The notes under the pieces were generated by a model, which had not been told where the DNA came from, made no database searches, and worked only from the letters and a program-made list of their open reading frames with translations. 64,000 bases of DNA, from positions 248,001 to 312,000 of the forward strand of contig JACQAM010000023.1 of assembly GCA_016194975.1 (NCBI GenBank). The letters run 5' to 3'. This document shows, piece by piece, positions 35,261-43,487 of this stretch (the first letter of the stretch is position 1; each line of letters starts with the position of its first letter). Made by a program: the position numbers and the translations under genes. Source of the stretch: Bacteroidota bacterium. GTDB taxonomy: Bacteria; Bacteroidota; Bacteroidia; Palsa-965.

Positions 35261-35292
35261 AAAAACCTGCTTCTGCGAGGCAGGTTTTTTTT
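35261..35292 (+). terminator. Rho-independent terminator after the long M43 protease
   Basis: AAAAACCTGC (35261-35270) pairs with GCAGGTTTTT (from 35280) around a nine-base loop, ending in eight T. Confidence 0.92.
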
Positions 35293-35365
35293 ATTTGCAT
35301 GCGAATCATTATTGATTTTCAATCGTAGAAACAGTAACTTCGTTACATATTAATCCTGACCACAC

Positions 35366-36673
35366 ATGAAAAAACATTTACTACTTCTCACCGGAATTTC
35401 ATTTTCCATCTCATTCATTTCTTTCGGGCAAAATGCAACAATGATTTCTCACCAGAATTCATCGCAGCAGGAAAGATGCGGGATCATGCAGAATGAAACT
35501 TACCTCGAACAACAGGATCCTAATCGCGCAGGAATGCGTGCATCATTCGAACAGAATCTTCAGTCTTACATCGCTGCACATCCAGGACTGGAGAATAGCC
35601 GTTCAGTAATGACTATTCCAGTGGTGGTTCACCTCGTTTATAAAACTGCAGCGCAGAATATTTCTGATGGACAGATCCAGTCGCAGATCACCGTTCTAAA
35701 CCAGGACTGGACGCGAACAAATCCTGACGCGTCGAATACTCCTGCAGTTTGGACAAGCATCGCCGCTAACATCGGGGTTAATTTCTGTCTCGCTACTGTG
35801 GATCCGTCAGGAAATTCTACCACAGGAATTGAGAGGAGAAATACAACGATCACTTCTTTCTCGCAAAACAATAACGTAAAACATTTTTCTTCCGGCGGGC
35901 TCGATATCTGGGATCCGAATAATTATCTCAATATCTGGGTGTGCAATCTCGGAGCTGGTCTTCTTGGTTACGGAGAATTCCCGCTGGTGAATACAACTTC
36001 TACTTTTGGTGTGGTCATTCACTACAGTGTATTCGGAAGCAGCGCAATTTATCCTTCCGGAACTTACCTCGCAGGATATGATCTAGGAAGAACAACTACA
36101 CATGAATTTTCACACTGCTTCGACCTGCTTCACATTTGGGGTGATGATGGAGGCGCTTGCACCGGAAATGATTATTGCATGGATACGCCAAACCAGGCCG
36201 ATGCTACTTTCGGTTCTCCAAGCGGAGTAGTGACTGATGCGTGCTCTCCCTCTTCACCGGGAATTATGTATGAGAATTACATGGATTATTCAGATGATGC
36301 AGTTATGAATCTTTTCACGAATAATCAGAAGACGCGGATACTTGCTGTTCTGAATACGGCTCCCTACAATACGCTTCAGCTTTCCAATCGCTGCGGAACA
36401 GTTGCTGTACAGGAATTATCAATGCTCGGCGCATTCAGCGTTCACCCGAATCCTTCAAACGGAAAATTCACGATCTCTTTTTCCAATAGCAATTTTTCGG
36501 ATATTGACATTCACGTTCTGAATGTTGTTGGCCAAGAAGTTTTCAATGAACATCTCGATGCGCTTAATAATAATGAAGTGGATATTGATCTTACCGGAAA
36601 TGCCGATGGCGTTTATTTCATTCAGGTAAGCGACAAAAAAGATAAAGTGACGCGGAAAATAGTCGTGCAGTAA
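35366..36673 (+). CDS. M43-family zinc metalloprotease with T9SS sorting domain (short form)
   Basis: A 435-residue paralogue of the preceding protease with the same signal, propeptide and catalytic layout. Zinc motif HEFSHCFDLLHIWGD uses His246, Glu247, His250 and His256; the Met-turn is YMDYSDDAVMNLFT. It lacks the CARDB-like and MAM-like modules and goes straight to a type A sorting domain (FSVHPNPSNGKFTIS, ending VTRKIVVQ). It has its own TAACTTCG box near 35337 with a leader of about 20 bases, so it is transcribed separately. A 41-base stretch (35942-35982) is identical to 33621-33661 in the longer copy. Confidence 0.92.
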   Translation: MKKHLLLLTGISFSISFISFGQNATMISHQNSSQQERCGIMQNETYLEQQDPNRAGMRASFEQNLQSYIAAHPGLENSRSVMTIPVVVHLVYKTAAQNISDGQIQSQITVLNQDWTRTNPDASNTPAVWTSIAANIGVNFCLATVDPSGNSTTGIERRNTTITSFSQNNNVKHFSSGGLDIWDPNNYLNIWVCNLGAGLLGYGEFPLVNTTSTFGVVIHYSVFGSSAIYPSGTYLAGYDLGRTTTHEFSHCFDLLHIWGDDGGACTGNDYCMDTPNQADATFGSPSGVVTDACSPSSPGIMYENYMDYSDDAVMNLFTNNQKTRILAVLNTAPYNTLQLSNRCGTVAVQELSMLGAFSVHPNPSNGKFTISFSNSNFSDIDIHVLNVVGQEVFNEHLDALNNNEVDIDLTGNADGVYFIQVSDKKDKVTRKIVVQ

Positions 36674-36694
36674 TCAGAATCGGATCTCGTTAGC

Positions 36695-36741
36695 GGTCCC
36701 CTTTCCTGTTCAATGTTTAACTTTGTTCCGGAAAGGGGACC
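36695..36741. terminator. 12-bp perfect inverted repeat enclosing the mqnE -7 box
   Basis: GGTCCCCTTTCC (36695-36706) is the exact complement of GGAAAGGGGACC (36730-36741), with a 23-base loop, followed by TTTCATTT. Read from the protease gene it could end transcription, although the T-run is poor. The loop contains TAACTTTG (36718-36725), the presumed mqnE -7 box, and the right arm supplies a GGAAAGGGG sequence ahead of the mqnE ATG. Confidence 0.6.
36718..36725 (+). promoter_or_regulatory. -7 box of mqnE
   Basis: A perfect TAACTTTG; no good -33 TTG lies 18-22 bases ahead. Transcription would start near 36730, within the right arm of the inverted repeat, leaving a leader of about 20 bases with GGAAAGGGG before the ATG at 36750. 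Confidence 0.5.
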
Positions 36742-36749
36742 TTTCATTT

Positions 36750-37922
36750 ATGGATACAGTTGCAATTGAAAAGACGCAAAACATGATTGGAAGATCTGCT
36801 GCAGGATCTTCATTGAAAAAAGTTGCAAATAAAATATTCGCAGGAGAAAGAATAACGACGGGCGATGCACTTTTACTTTACCATGAAGCTGACATTGGAT
36901 TCGTAGGTTCGCTTGCGAATATTGTACGTGAGAAAAAACACGGCGATCACGTTTACTTCAATCGTAATTTTCATATTGAACCTACGAACATCTGCGTTTT
37001 CGATTGTAAATTCTGTTCTTATTCCCGCTTATTGAAACAAAAAGACGGCGCATGGGAATTGAGTGAAGAACAAATGCTGGATATTGTTCACTCTTATAAA
37101 GATCAGCCGGTGACCGAAGTTCACATTGTAGGAGGCGTGCATCCGAAACTCGGATTGGAATTCTTCGGTAATGTTCTGAAAAAAATAAAACAGATACGTC
37201 CTTCCATCCACATCAAAGCTTTTACTGCTGTTGAATTGGAATATATGTTCCGCAAAGCAAAAGTTTCTGTTGAAGAAGGATTGAAATTTCTTCGCGATCA
37301 TGGATTGGATTCTTTGCCCGGTGGTGGCGCTGAAATTTTTGACGAAGAGATCAGGAAAAAGATCTGCGAAGATAAATGCACCAGCGAGCAATGGCTTCAC
37401 ATTCACGCAACCGCGCATACATTGGGAATTCCATCGAATGCGACTATGCTTTATGGCCATATAGAAAAGTATGAGCATCGTATTGCTCACATGGATCGCT
37501 TGCGTCAATTGCAGGACCGCACGAAAGGATTCAACACATTTATCCCGCTCAAATTCCGCAATCATGATAACCAGATGTCGGCCGTTCCTGAAATTTCCGT
37601 GATCGAAGACATGCGGAATTATTCTATTGCAAGAATATTTCTCGATAACATTGCCCACCTGAAAGCGTACTGGCCCATGCTCGGAAGAACCAATGCGCAA
37701 CTCTCGCTGAATTTCGGAGTAGATGATCTCGATGGAACTATCGACGATACAACGAAGATCTATTCGATGGCCGGTTCGGAAGAACAGAATCCTTCCATGA
37801 CAACTGATGAATTAGTGGAACTCATTCTCGGATCAGGAAGAAGCCCGATCGAAAGAGATACGCTATACCGGGTTGTTCATGATCATAAAGCGGAAAAGCA
37901 TCCCATTTCAGGTTTACACTAA
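36750..37922 (+). CDS. mqnE: Aminofutalosine synthase (radical SAM)
   Basis: Condenses 3-[(1-carboxyvinyl)oxy]benzoate with SAM to aminofutalosine, the second step of the futalosine menaquinone pathway. The 390-residue protein has the 4Fe-4S motif CVFDCKFC (Cys82, Cys86, Cys89) in NICVFDCKFCSYSR, HIVGGVHPKLGLEFF, LDSLPGGGAEIFDEEIRKKIC, and FNTFIPLKFRNHDNQMS, which separates MqnE from MqnC. ATG 36750 is chosen over a frame from 36723 because the promoter box overlaps that region. It complements mqnB and mqnD at 4093-5776; mqnA and mqnC are not in the window. Confidence 0.94.
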   Translation: MDTVAIEKTQNMIGRSAAGSSLKKVANKIFAGERITTGDALLLYHEADIGFVGSLANIVREKKHGDHVYFNRNFHIEPTNICVFDCKFCSYSRLLKQKDGAWELSEEQMLDIVHSYKDQPVTEVHIVGGVHPKLGLEFFGNVLKKIKQIRPSIHIKAFTAVELEYMFRKAKVSVEEGLKFLRDHGLDSLPGGGAEIFDEEIRKKICEDKCTSEQWLHIHATAHTLGIPSNATMLYGHIEKYEHRIAHMDRLRQLQDRTKGFNTFIPLKFRNHDNQMSAVPEISVIEDMRNYSIARIFLDNIAHLKAYWPMLGRTNAQLSLNFGVDDLDGTIDDTTKIYSMAGSEEQNPSMTTDELVELILGSGRSPIERDTLYRVVHDHKAEKHPISGLH

Positions 37923-37948
37923 TAATCAAAACCAATGTCCTTATATAA

Positions 37949-37980
37949 TTGTAAATAACTGATTATCAATAGTAATTTTG
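37949..37980 (+). promoter_or_regulatory. Promoter without a downstream ORF
   Basis: TTG (37949-37951), 21 bases, then a perfect TAATTTTG (37973-37980). Transcription would start near 37985 in a stretch without a usable reading frame and would reach the terminator at 38172-38223. Confidence 0.5.
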
Positions 37981-37984
37981 TTAT

Positions 37985-38223
37985 TCTATTGGTAAAACAA
38001 ATGTCCTGATAAGAATCGCCACCGCTATTCCTTCTTTTTATTCTTTTTCACTTTTGTCCTGTCAGCTAATTGAAAGCAACAGATTACTTCCAACAAGTAA
38101 CAACGAACCAATCTTCGGTTCTCTGTCACAGAAATAGGGTCCTGTGAAATTGCGCCAGTTACGCTACACTAAATAAACCTGGACACGTATGGGGGAAACG
38201 TACGAACCAGGTTTATTCTTTTT
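37985..38223 (+). ncRNA. Candidate small RNA of about 235 nt
   Basis: The 328-base gap between mqnE and the HAD gene has its own promoter and a strong terminator 235 bases apart, with only tiny frames between (the first ATG is closed after two codons). Local hairpins are GAACC/GGTTC (38105-38122 region) and CACAG/CTGTG (38129-38145 region). It could be a 6S-like or other regulatory RNA, or merely an untranslated tail. The RNA class is not recognised. Confidence 0.35.
38172..38223 (+). terminator. Strong rho-independent terminator
   Basis: AATAAACCTGG (38172-38182) is perfectly complementary to CCAGGTTTATT (38207-38217); the stem may continue with an inner CGTA/TACG pairing, and CTTTTTT follows. 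It ends 28 bases before the HAD gene start and 250 bases after the mqnE stop. Confidence 0.88.
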
Positions 38224-38250
38224 TAAAAACTTCATTCGTAATTTTCGCCC

Positions 38251-38919
38251 GTGATCAATGCAGCTATTTTTGATATGGACGGATTGCTTGTCGATTCAGA
38301 ACCGTGGTGGCGGGTAGCGGAAAGAAATGTTTTCGGAAAATATTCCACAGTACCTACAGAAGAAGATTTCGAAAAGATGATGGGCAACAGGATCCAGGAT
38401 GTGATCCGGAAATGGTATGATGAACATCCGTGGAAAAATTTTTCTCCCGAAGAAACGAAAGATGAAATTGTAAATGAAGTTTTCCGCCTCGTGAGCACGA
38501 ATGCACGCCTGCTCCCGGGTGTGAACGAATGCCTGCATTTCTTTTCGGAAAAAAAAATTCCCATTGCACTCGCCTCCTCTTCTCCACTCTATTTGATCAA
38601 CCAACTGATGTCGCATTTCGGGCTATTGAAATATTTCCATGTGGTGCACAGTGCTGAATTTGAAAAAAACGGGAAACCTTCACCGGATGTTTTTCTTTCC
38701 ACAGCAAAACTTCTTCATGTGAATGCAAAGAATTGCATTGTATTTGAAGATTCGTTCAATGGCGTCCTCGCTGCAAAATTGGCGAAGATGAAATGCGTAG
38801 CTGTTCCGGCAAAAGAATATTTTCACGATCCGAAATTTGACATCGCAGATATGAAACTCGGGAGCTTGGAGGAATTCAACCTGACTGCTTTCGCCGCGAT
38901 AAATGACTTTTCTCATTGA
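38251..38919 (+). CDS. HAD-superfamily sugar-phosphate phosphatase (HxpB/YniC-like)
   Basis: A 222-residue HAD subfamily IA hydrolase. Motif I is FDMDGLLVDSE (nucleophile and acid/base Asp), motif II is the Ser in ALASSSP, motif III the Lys in GKPSPDVFL, and motif IV VFEDSFNGVLAAKLAKM. The N-terminal AAIFDMDGLLVDSEPWW closely follows E. coli YniC/HxpB, which dephosphorylates 2-deoxyglucose-6-P and hexitol phosphates. The start is GTG; a TAATTTTC box ends four bases before it, predicting a leaderless message right after a terminator. Confidence 0.88.
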   Translation: MINAAIFDMDGLLVDSEPWWRVAERNVFGKYSTVPTEEDFEKMMGNRIQDVIRKWYDEHPWKNFSPEETKDEIVNEVFRLVSTNARLLPGVNECLHFFSEKKIPIALASSSPLYLINQLMSHFGLLKYFHVVHSAEFEKNGKPSPDVFLSTAKLLHVNAKNCIVFEDSFNGVLAAKLAKMKCVAVPAKEYFHDPKFDIADMKLGSLEEFNLTAFAAINDFSH

Positions 38920-39000
38920 TTGCCCTTACCGATTTTGTAACTTAGCATTGGTAATACGAATTTATTATTCTATCACATTTATGATTTTAACTTTTTAATT

Positions 39001-40389
39001 ATGAAAAAAATAGCCGTACTCTTAGTTCTCACCGTTATTTCAATTTCTATTTCTGCACAAACAAATGTAAGCGGGGGAATTTTCGCAAACACTACCTGGA
39101 CGCTCGCAAACAGTCCGTACATAGTAACAGGAAATGTTGTTTTATTCCCGACTTACGTACTCACCATTCAGCCCGGGGTGGTGGTGAAATTCGATGCAGG
39201 AACTCAACTCGAGATCAGGCAGGCTTCACTTATTGCACTTGGCACCAGCACCGACTCCATTACGTTCACGAGTAACGGATCAGTTGTTGCAAGCGCGTGG
39301 AGCGAGGTTTACCTCAACGGAGGAACAATGAATTGCGAATTCACTTATTGCAATTTCCATTATGGAAACAATGCACTCAATGACCAACGCGCTACCAGCG
39401 GCGATTCGCTGATCATCAGGAATTGCATTTTCAGCAATAACAACACCGGCTTTATCGGAACAGGTACAGGATGGAATTGCGGGATCATCGAATACTCTTC
39501 TTTCACGAATAACAGCACAGGCGCAGCTGATGTGTACGGCACCACGATGAATTACTGCGACATGTCGTACAACTCCAACGCCGGTTTCTCTGCTCACTCT
39601 CTCAATATTCTAAATCATTGCACGTTCAATCACAACGGAACGGGACTGGGTGATACGCGAAACACCACGCTCAACTATTGCACAGTGAATAATAATTTTA
39701 CGGGCATCGCTGCAGGAAACGGAGTGGCTTGTAATTACTGCACCATCGATTCAAACAGCGTGACCGGGATTGACCTCGGTAAAACTTCGCAGATCCACAA
39801 TTGCGTGATCGATTACAATGGTGTAGGAATTTATGATCACCAGAATGGTTTCAATCCTTCGGATATCCGTTACAATGCCATCAATGGAAATAACATCGGC
39901 ATTCATCTCACGCTGATCATGGACAGCATCGCGTGCAATCACATTTGTGACAACACTACGTATGATCTGCAATACACCGGTGGCAACAATGTAAATCTGA
40001 AAAATAATTTCTGGTGTGTTCCTGATTCTGCTTCGCTTCAACCACTCATTTACGACGCGCACGATAATGTGAGTTACGGAATTGTAAATTATATGCCGAT
40101 GGATGACGGAACCTGTGCAACAGTAACCGGTGTTATAGAAAATAATTCTGCCAATTTTTCTTTCCGGATTTTTCCTAATCCCGCCCTAAATGAATTTGTA
40201 GTGGAATTGCCAGCAAATATTTCCTTTGCGAATATCCGCATCTACAATTCGATTGGAGAAATTTGCTTTGCTGCTCAAACAGCGAACACAACCAACCACA
40301 TTGATGTAACGGATCTTTCTGCAGGATTATATTTTGTAGAAGTGAGATCCGGAAATTCAGTTGCGCGGGAAAAGTTGGTGAAGGAATAA
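39001..40389 (+). CDS. Secreted right-handed beta-helix protein with T9SS sorting domain
   Basis: A 462-residue protein: signal peptide (MKKIAVLLVLTVISISISAQ), then a parallel beta-helix built from short repeats such as NYCTVNNNFTGIA, NYCTIDSNSVTGID, HNCVIDYNGVGIY and RYNAINGNNIGIH (pectate-lyase-like/NosD-type periodicity, about residues 100-330). It ends in a type A sorting domain (FRIFPNPALNEFVVEL, ending LSAGLYFVEVRSGNSVAREKLVKE). No catalytic residues of a polysaccharide lyase are evident. A broken copy of its last 30 codons lies about 560 bases downstream. Confidence 0.88.
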   Translation: MKKIAVLLVLTVISISISAQTNVSGGIFANTTWTLANSPYIVTGNVVLFPTYVLTIQPGVVVKFDAGTQLEIRQASLIALGTSTDSITFTSNGSVVASAWSEVYLNGGTMNCEFTYCNFHYGNNALNDQRATSGDSLIIRNCIFSNNNTGFIGTGTGWNCGIIEYSSFTNNSTGAADVYGTTMNYCDMSYNSNAGFSAHSLNILNHCTFNHNGTGLGDTRNTTLNYCTVNNNFTGIAAGNGVACNYCTIDSNSVTGIDLGKTSQIHNCVIDYNGVGIYDHQNGFNPSDIRYNAINGNNIGIHLTLIMDSIACNHICDNTTYDLQYTGGNNVNLKNNFWCVPDSASLQPLIYDAHDNVSYGIVNYMPMDDGTCATVTGVIENNSANFSFRIFPNPALNEFVVELPANISFANIRIYNSIGEICFAAQTANTTNHIDVTDLSAGLYFVEVRSGNSVAREKLVKE

Positions 40390-40516
40390 CAGTTGTCAGT
40401 TTTCGGTCGGCGCAATCAATGACTAATTCCTCAGGCCTTCAACATCCGCATTCCATCCCGCGTTACGACCAATACAAACTTGAAATTTTGTACATTTCTG
40501 AAAACATTTTCTCCTC

Positions 40517-40924
40517 ATGAAAAAAATCATCTTCCCGATTTTCATCTGTTCTCTCTTTTCCTGTTCTTCACCGAAAACAAATTCGGGAAAGCTCAATGGA
40601 ACATGGATTCCCGTGGTCGAAGAAATGAACGGATCGCAACTTCCCGATTCTTCTTTTGCGAAGCAGAAGTTGGTGATCAATGACAGCAACTATACTTTTA
40701 CCGCCGAAAGTGTGGACAAAGGAATCGTGATGTACAGTGATGATCAGCACATGGACATTTACGGGAAAGATGGAGTGAACGCGGGCAAACACATCACAGC
40801 AAGATGGGGAGTCGATGGCGGAATGCTCAACATCAATTACAATCTGAAAGGAGATGAATATCCTTCAACATTTGACACCAAAGGAAACTCATCTTATTTT
40901 TCCTGTTCTTTCAGGCATCAGTGA
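40517..40924 (+). CDS. Small predicted lipoprotein resembling TIGR03067 domain
   Basis: A 135-residue protein with a lipobox (ICSLFSC). The mature part begins KLNGTWIPVVEEMNGSQLPDSSFAKQKLVINDSNYTFT, the opening pattern of TIGR03067-type domains (lipocalin-like: GTW, then a Glu and nG), and ends with a short beta region. Function unknown. It sits between the beta-helix gene and the remnant of that gene's tail. Confidence 0.7.
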   Translation: MKKIIFPIFICSLFSCSSPKTNSGKLNGTWIPVVEEMNGSQLPDSSFAKQKLVINDSNYTFTAESVDKGIVMYSDDQHMDIYGKDGVNAGKHITARWGVDGGMLNINYNLKGDEYPSTFDTKGNSSYFSCSFRHQ

Positions 40925-40948
40925 AGTAGTTGCGCGTTACCCCGTCCT

Positions 40949-41036
40949 ATTGATTTTACAAATCTTTCTGCCGGATTATATTTTGTAGAAGTGAGAACCG
41001 GAAATTCTGTTGTGTAGGAGAAGTTAGTGAAGGAAT
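40949..41036 (+). pseudogene. Remnant of a T9SS sorting-domain tail
   Basis: Codon by codon this matches the last 30 codons of the beta-helix gene at 39001-40389: IDxTxLSAGLYFVEVRxGNSV and then EKLVKE. An in-frame TAG (41014-41016) replaces the Arg codon, and the final stop is replaced by TTA. There is no start codon or upstream body. It is a decayed partial duplicate of the sorting tail, probably left by recombination between T9SS cargo genes. Confidence 0.8.
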
Positions 41037-41048
41037 TATTACCTGCTT

Positions 41049-42092
41049 TCAGTTTTGATCCTCCACCGGCTTATTCTGCACATAAGCTCTCCACTTCGCG
41101 ATCAACGCATTCATATCGTCCGGCAATTCAGAATCGTACTGTATGAATTTTTTTTCTGTGGGGTGAATGAATCCGAGAGATCGCGCATGTAACGCCTGTC
41201 GCGCGCACAATGTAAAACAATTTTCTACAAACTGTTTGTATTTCGTAAACGTAGTTCCTTTCCAGATCCTGTTGCCGCCGTACGTGGTGTCGTTGAAAAC
41301 AGGATGGCCGATGTAGCGCATGTGAATGCGTATCTGGTGCGTGCGGCCTGTTTCCAGTTTGCATTCTACCAACGTCACATAACCGAAACGTTCTAAAACT
41401 TTCCAATGTGTGACGGCATGTTTGCCATGTTCTCCATCAGGAAAAACTTCCTGCACTTTTCTGTCTTTTAAACTACGCCCGATATTCCCGGTGATGGTTC
41501 CCTCGTTCGCTTCAAAATCGCCCCACACTAATGCAACATAGCGGCGATCGTTCGTCCGATCAAAAAATTGTTTCGCAAGAAATGCAAGTGAATATTCATT
41601 TTTTGCAATCACCATAATTCCTGTTGTGTCTTTGTCGAGCCGGTGCACAAGGCCGGGGCGCAGTTCGTGTGAAGATTTTGGTAAATGCTGAAAATGCCAG
41701 AGTAATCCATTCACCAATGTTCCGGTGAAATTGCTGTAGCCGGGATGAACAACAAGTCCCGGAGGTTTGTTGATGATGATAATGTCATTGTCTTCGTGAA
41801 CAATGTTGAGCGGAATTTCTTCCGCGGTGAGTTCAAAAACTTTCGGTGGATGCGGAAGAAGAATGGTGATGACATCGTGGGGTTTTACTTTGTAACTCGG
41901 CTTCACTTCTTTTTCATTCACACGGATGTTTCCTGCATCTGCGGCCGCCTGAATTTTTGTTCGTGAAACTCCGGAAAGTTTGTGCAGAAGATATTTATCA
42001 ATGCGGAGTAACTCCTGCCCGGGATCGACCGTAAAGCGATGGTGTTCGAATAATTCTTCGGAAGCTGTTTCTGTATTTTCTTCGGCCTGCAT
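41049..42092 (-). CDS. rluD: RluA/RluD-family 23S rRNA pseudouridine synthase
   Basis: A 347-residue enzyme with an N-terminal S4 RNA-binding domain (about residues 28-80; LRIDKYLLHKLSGVSRTKIQAAADAGNIRVNEKEVKPSYKV) and the RluA catalytic domain. The latter has INKPPGLVVHPG, the active-site HRLDKDTTGIMV with Asp153, and the late LETGRTHQIRIHMRYIGHPVFND. It probably makes pseudouridines in helix 69 of 23S rRNA as RluD does; the exact sites are inferred. TACCTTTG (complement of 42098-42105) ends five bases before the ATG. Confidence 0.92.
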   Translation of the reverse strand: MQAEENTETASEELFEHHRFTVDPGQELLRIDKYLLHKLSGVSRTKIQAAADAGNIRVNEKEVKPSYKVKPHDVITILLPHPPKVFELTAEEIPLNIVHEDNDIIIINKPPGLVVHPGYSNFTGTLVNGLLWHFQHLPKSSHELRPGLVHRLDKDTTGIMVIAKNEYSLAFLAKQFFDRTNDRRYVALVWGDFEANEGTITGNIGRSLKDRKVQEVFPDGEHGKHAVTHWKVLERFGYVTLVECKLETGRTHQIRIHMRYIGHPVFNDTTYGGNRIWKGTTFTKYKQFVENCFTLCARQALHARSLGFIHPTEKKFIQYDSELPDDMNALIAKWRAYVQNKPVEDQN

Positions 42093-42218
42093 TTGATCAA
42101 AGGTAAGCTATTCGGTTTTTGGTTTAAAGTTGCGAAATCATCTGCGTTGACCGGTGGAATTTGTGATGCACCTGCAAGATCGTTCACCGGAAGTCACAAC
42201 AGGAACTATGATGAGCTG

Positions 42219-42332
42219 CCTTCGCTTCGCATAGCCCGGATGGCGCCTGGCAGCCCGCAGGGATTGGAGTTGTATTGGAACACAACCCGCCACCGGCGGG
42301 CGAGGACTACCTGCGGCCAGCCGGAACGAAGG
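42219..42332. repeat. GC-rich multi-hairpin intergenic element
   Basis: Outer arms CCTTCG (42219-42224) and CGAAGG (42327-42332) enclose CCTGG...CCCGCAGG against CCTGCGGCCAG, an inner GTTGT/ACAAC hairpin and a perfect CCCGCC-ACC-GGCGGG hairpin. It is much more G+C-rich than its surroundings and has no convincing reading frame. It may be a dispersed repeat or a structured RNA; the rest of the 294-base gap shows only the rluD -7 box. Confidence 0.5.
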
Positions 42333-42386
42333 TAATTCAGAACTACAGGTATTGCGCTCCTGAAAATAATCGATGACTTTCTCCTC

Positions 42387-42689
42387 TTAAGAAATTTCTT
42401 TTCGGATGAATGCGACCGCTCTTTCTAAAATGAAAGAATAGAATAAAACATTAAGCAGGAGAAACGGGAAATACAAAACAGGATGGGCCTTGCTCAGCGT
42501 TCCCAAAAACGTTTGAAAAGGAAAACGGAAAACAGAAAATAATCCGGCGAGCAGTTTTGAAATTCTTCCATCGCCGAGCGTTCCTTCATCGGCGGCAACG
42601 GACGCGTAGAAAGTCAAAGCAGTGAGCGACGCAAAGCAAATGAAAAGAATCGCGAATAGAGGAAAATTGAATTTGTATTTTCTGAACAT
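42387..42689 (-). CDS. Small two-helix membrane protein, unknown
   Basis: A 100-residue protein with one transmembrane helix at residues 9-31 (FPLFAILFICFASLTALTFYASV) and another at about 70-93 (VLYFPFLLLNVLFYSFILERAV), joined by a loop with DEGTLGDGR. No family recognised. It begins six bases after the L,D-transpeptidase stop on the same strand, so it is probably co-transcribed with it. Confidence 0.65.
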   Translation of the reverse strand: MFRKYKFNFPLFAILFICFASLTALTFYASVAADEGTLGDGRISKLLAGLFSVFRFPFQTFLGTLSKAHPVLYFPFLLLNVLFYSFILERAVAFIRKEIS

Positions 42690-42695
42690 GGAATT

Positions 42696-43478
42696 TTATT
42701 TGAAAATATATTTTCCCTTCGCATCAATGGAAACCGCCGGCAGTGTTTTTGAATTCTCAAAAAATTCATACCCGGTTTTAATATTTTCCCAGAAATCATG
42801 TGTTGCTTTATCCGGGAATTCTTTTTCGAGCGATGATAAATTCTCCTGCGTCATGCGTGCGGGAAAAAGATGAATGGAAATTTCCGTTTGCCCGTCGTTC
42901 TTGGCTTCCACACACAACACATACACTTCGCGGATCTTGTCATCAGTAATGGGAATGCAACCTATGGTCACACAATTTCCGTGGATCATGATCGCGCCGC
43001 CTTTGTCGCCGGAACAACCGAGCATCCTGTCGCTCTTGTTCGGATAACTTACGCCGAGCGAAATAAGATAATTGCTGTAAGGATTGAAAACACTCACGTG
43101 ATAAAATCCCTCGGGAACCTGTCCGTCGCCCTGGCAACGTTTGGGCCCGGCAGTTCCTGAACTCTGGCAAATGGAATACGTTTCGAATTTTATCCAGGAA
43201 TTATTTTTCGCCGATTTCACCCACACTTCCAGCTCCCCTTCCTTTTTGAATCCGCGTATAAAAACTTTAAATGAATTGGAATCGACGCCGAGTGAATTCA
43301 GTTTTGCTTTGAGAGCGTCCCATTTGAGATCGTAAGCGGTTTTTACTTTGGGAAACTGTTTCTGCTGCTGACGGAAATTTTCTTTTGACGGCGGGAAACT
43401 TTCGCACACATTCACAAAAAGAAAAGTGAAGAAAATTATCGCAGGAAGGATCAGAAAATATTTCGGGGGAATCTTCAT
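42696..43478 (-). CDS. YkuD-domain L,D-transpeptidase of the YafK/DpaA type
   Basis: A 260-residue exported enzyme with an N-terminal membrane anchor/signal (residues 7-24). The YkuD catalytic block is GGAIMIHGNCVTIGCIPIT with His167 and nucleophile Cys174. The variant HGxxVTIGCxP(I/M)T is typical of the YafK branch, which in E. coli (DpaA) detaches Braun lipoprotein from peptidoglycan rather than making crosslinks. It also has GEGQVPEG-like GDGQVPEGFYHVSVFNPYS. TAAATTTA (43483-43490) ends four bases before the ATG. The next gene on the strand is a small membrane protein. Confidence 0.88.
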   Translation of the reverse strand: MKIPPKYFLILPAIIFFTFLFVNVCESFPPSKENFRQQQKQFPKVKTAYDLKWDALKAKLNSLGVDSNSFKVFIRGFKKEGELEVWVKSAKNNSWIKFETYSICQSSGTAGPKRCQGDGQVPEGFYHVSVFNPYSNYLISLGVSYPNKSDRMLGCSGDKGGAIMIHGNCVTIGCIPITDDKIREVYVLCVEAKNDGQTEISIHLFPARMTQENLSSLEKEFPDKATHDFWENIKTGYEFFENSKTLPAVSIDAKGKYIFK

Positions 43479-43487
43479 CCTGTAAAT

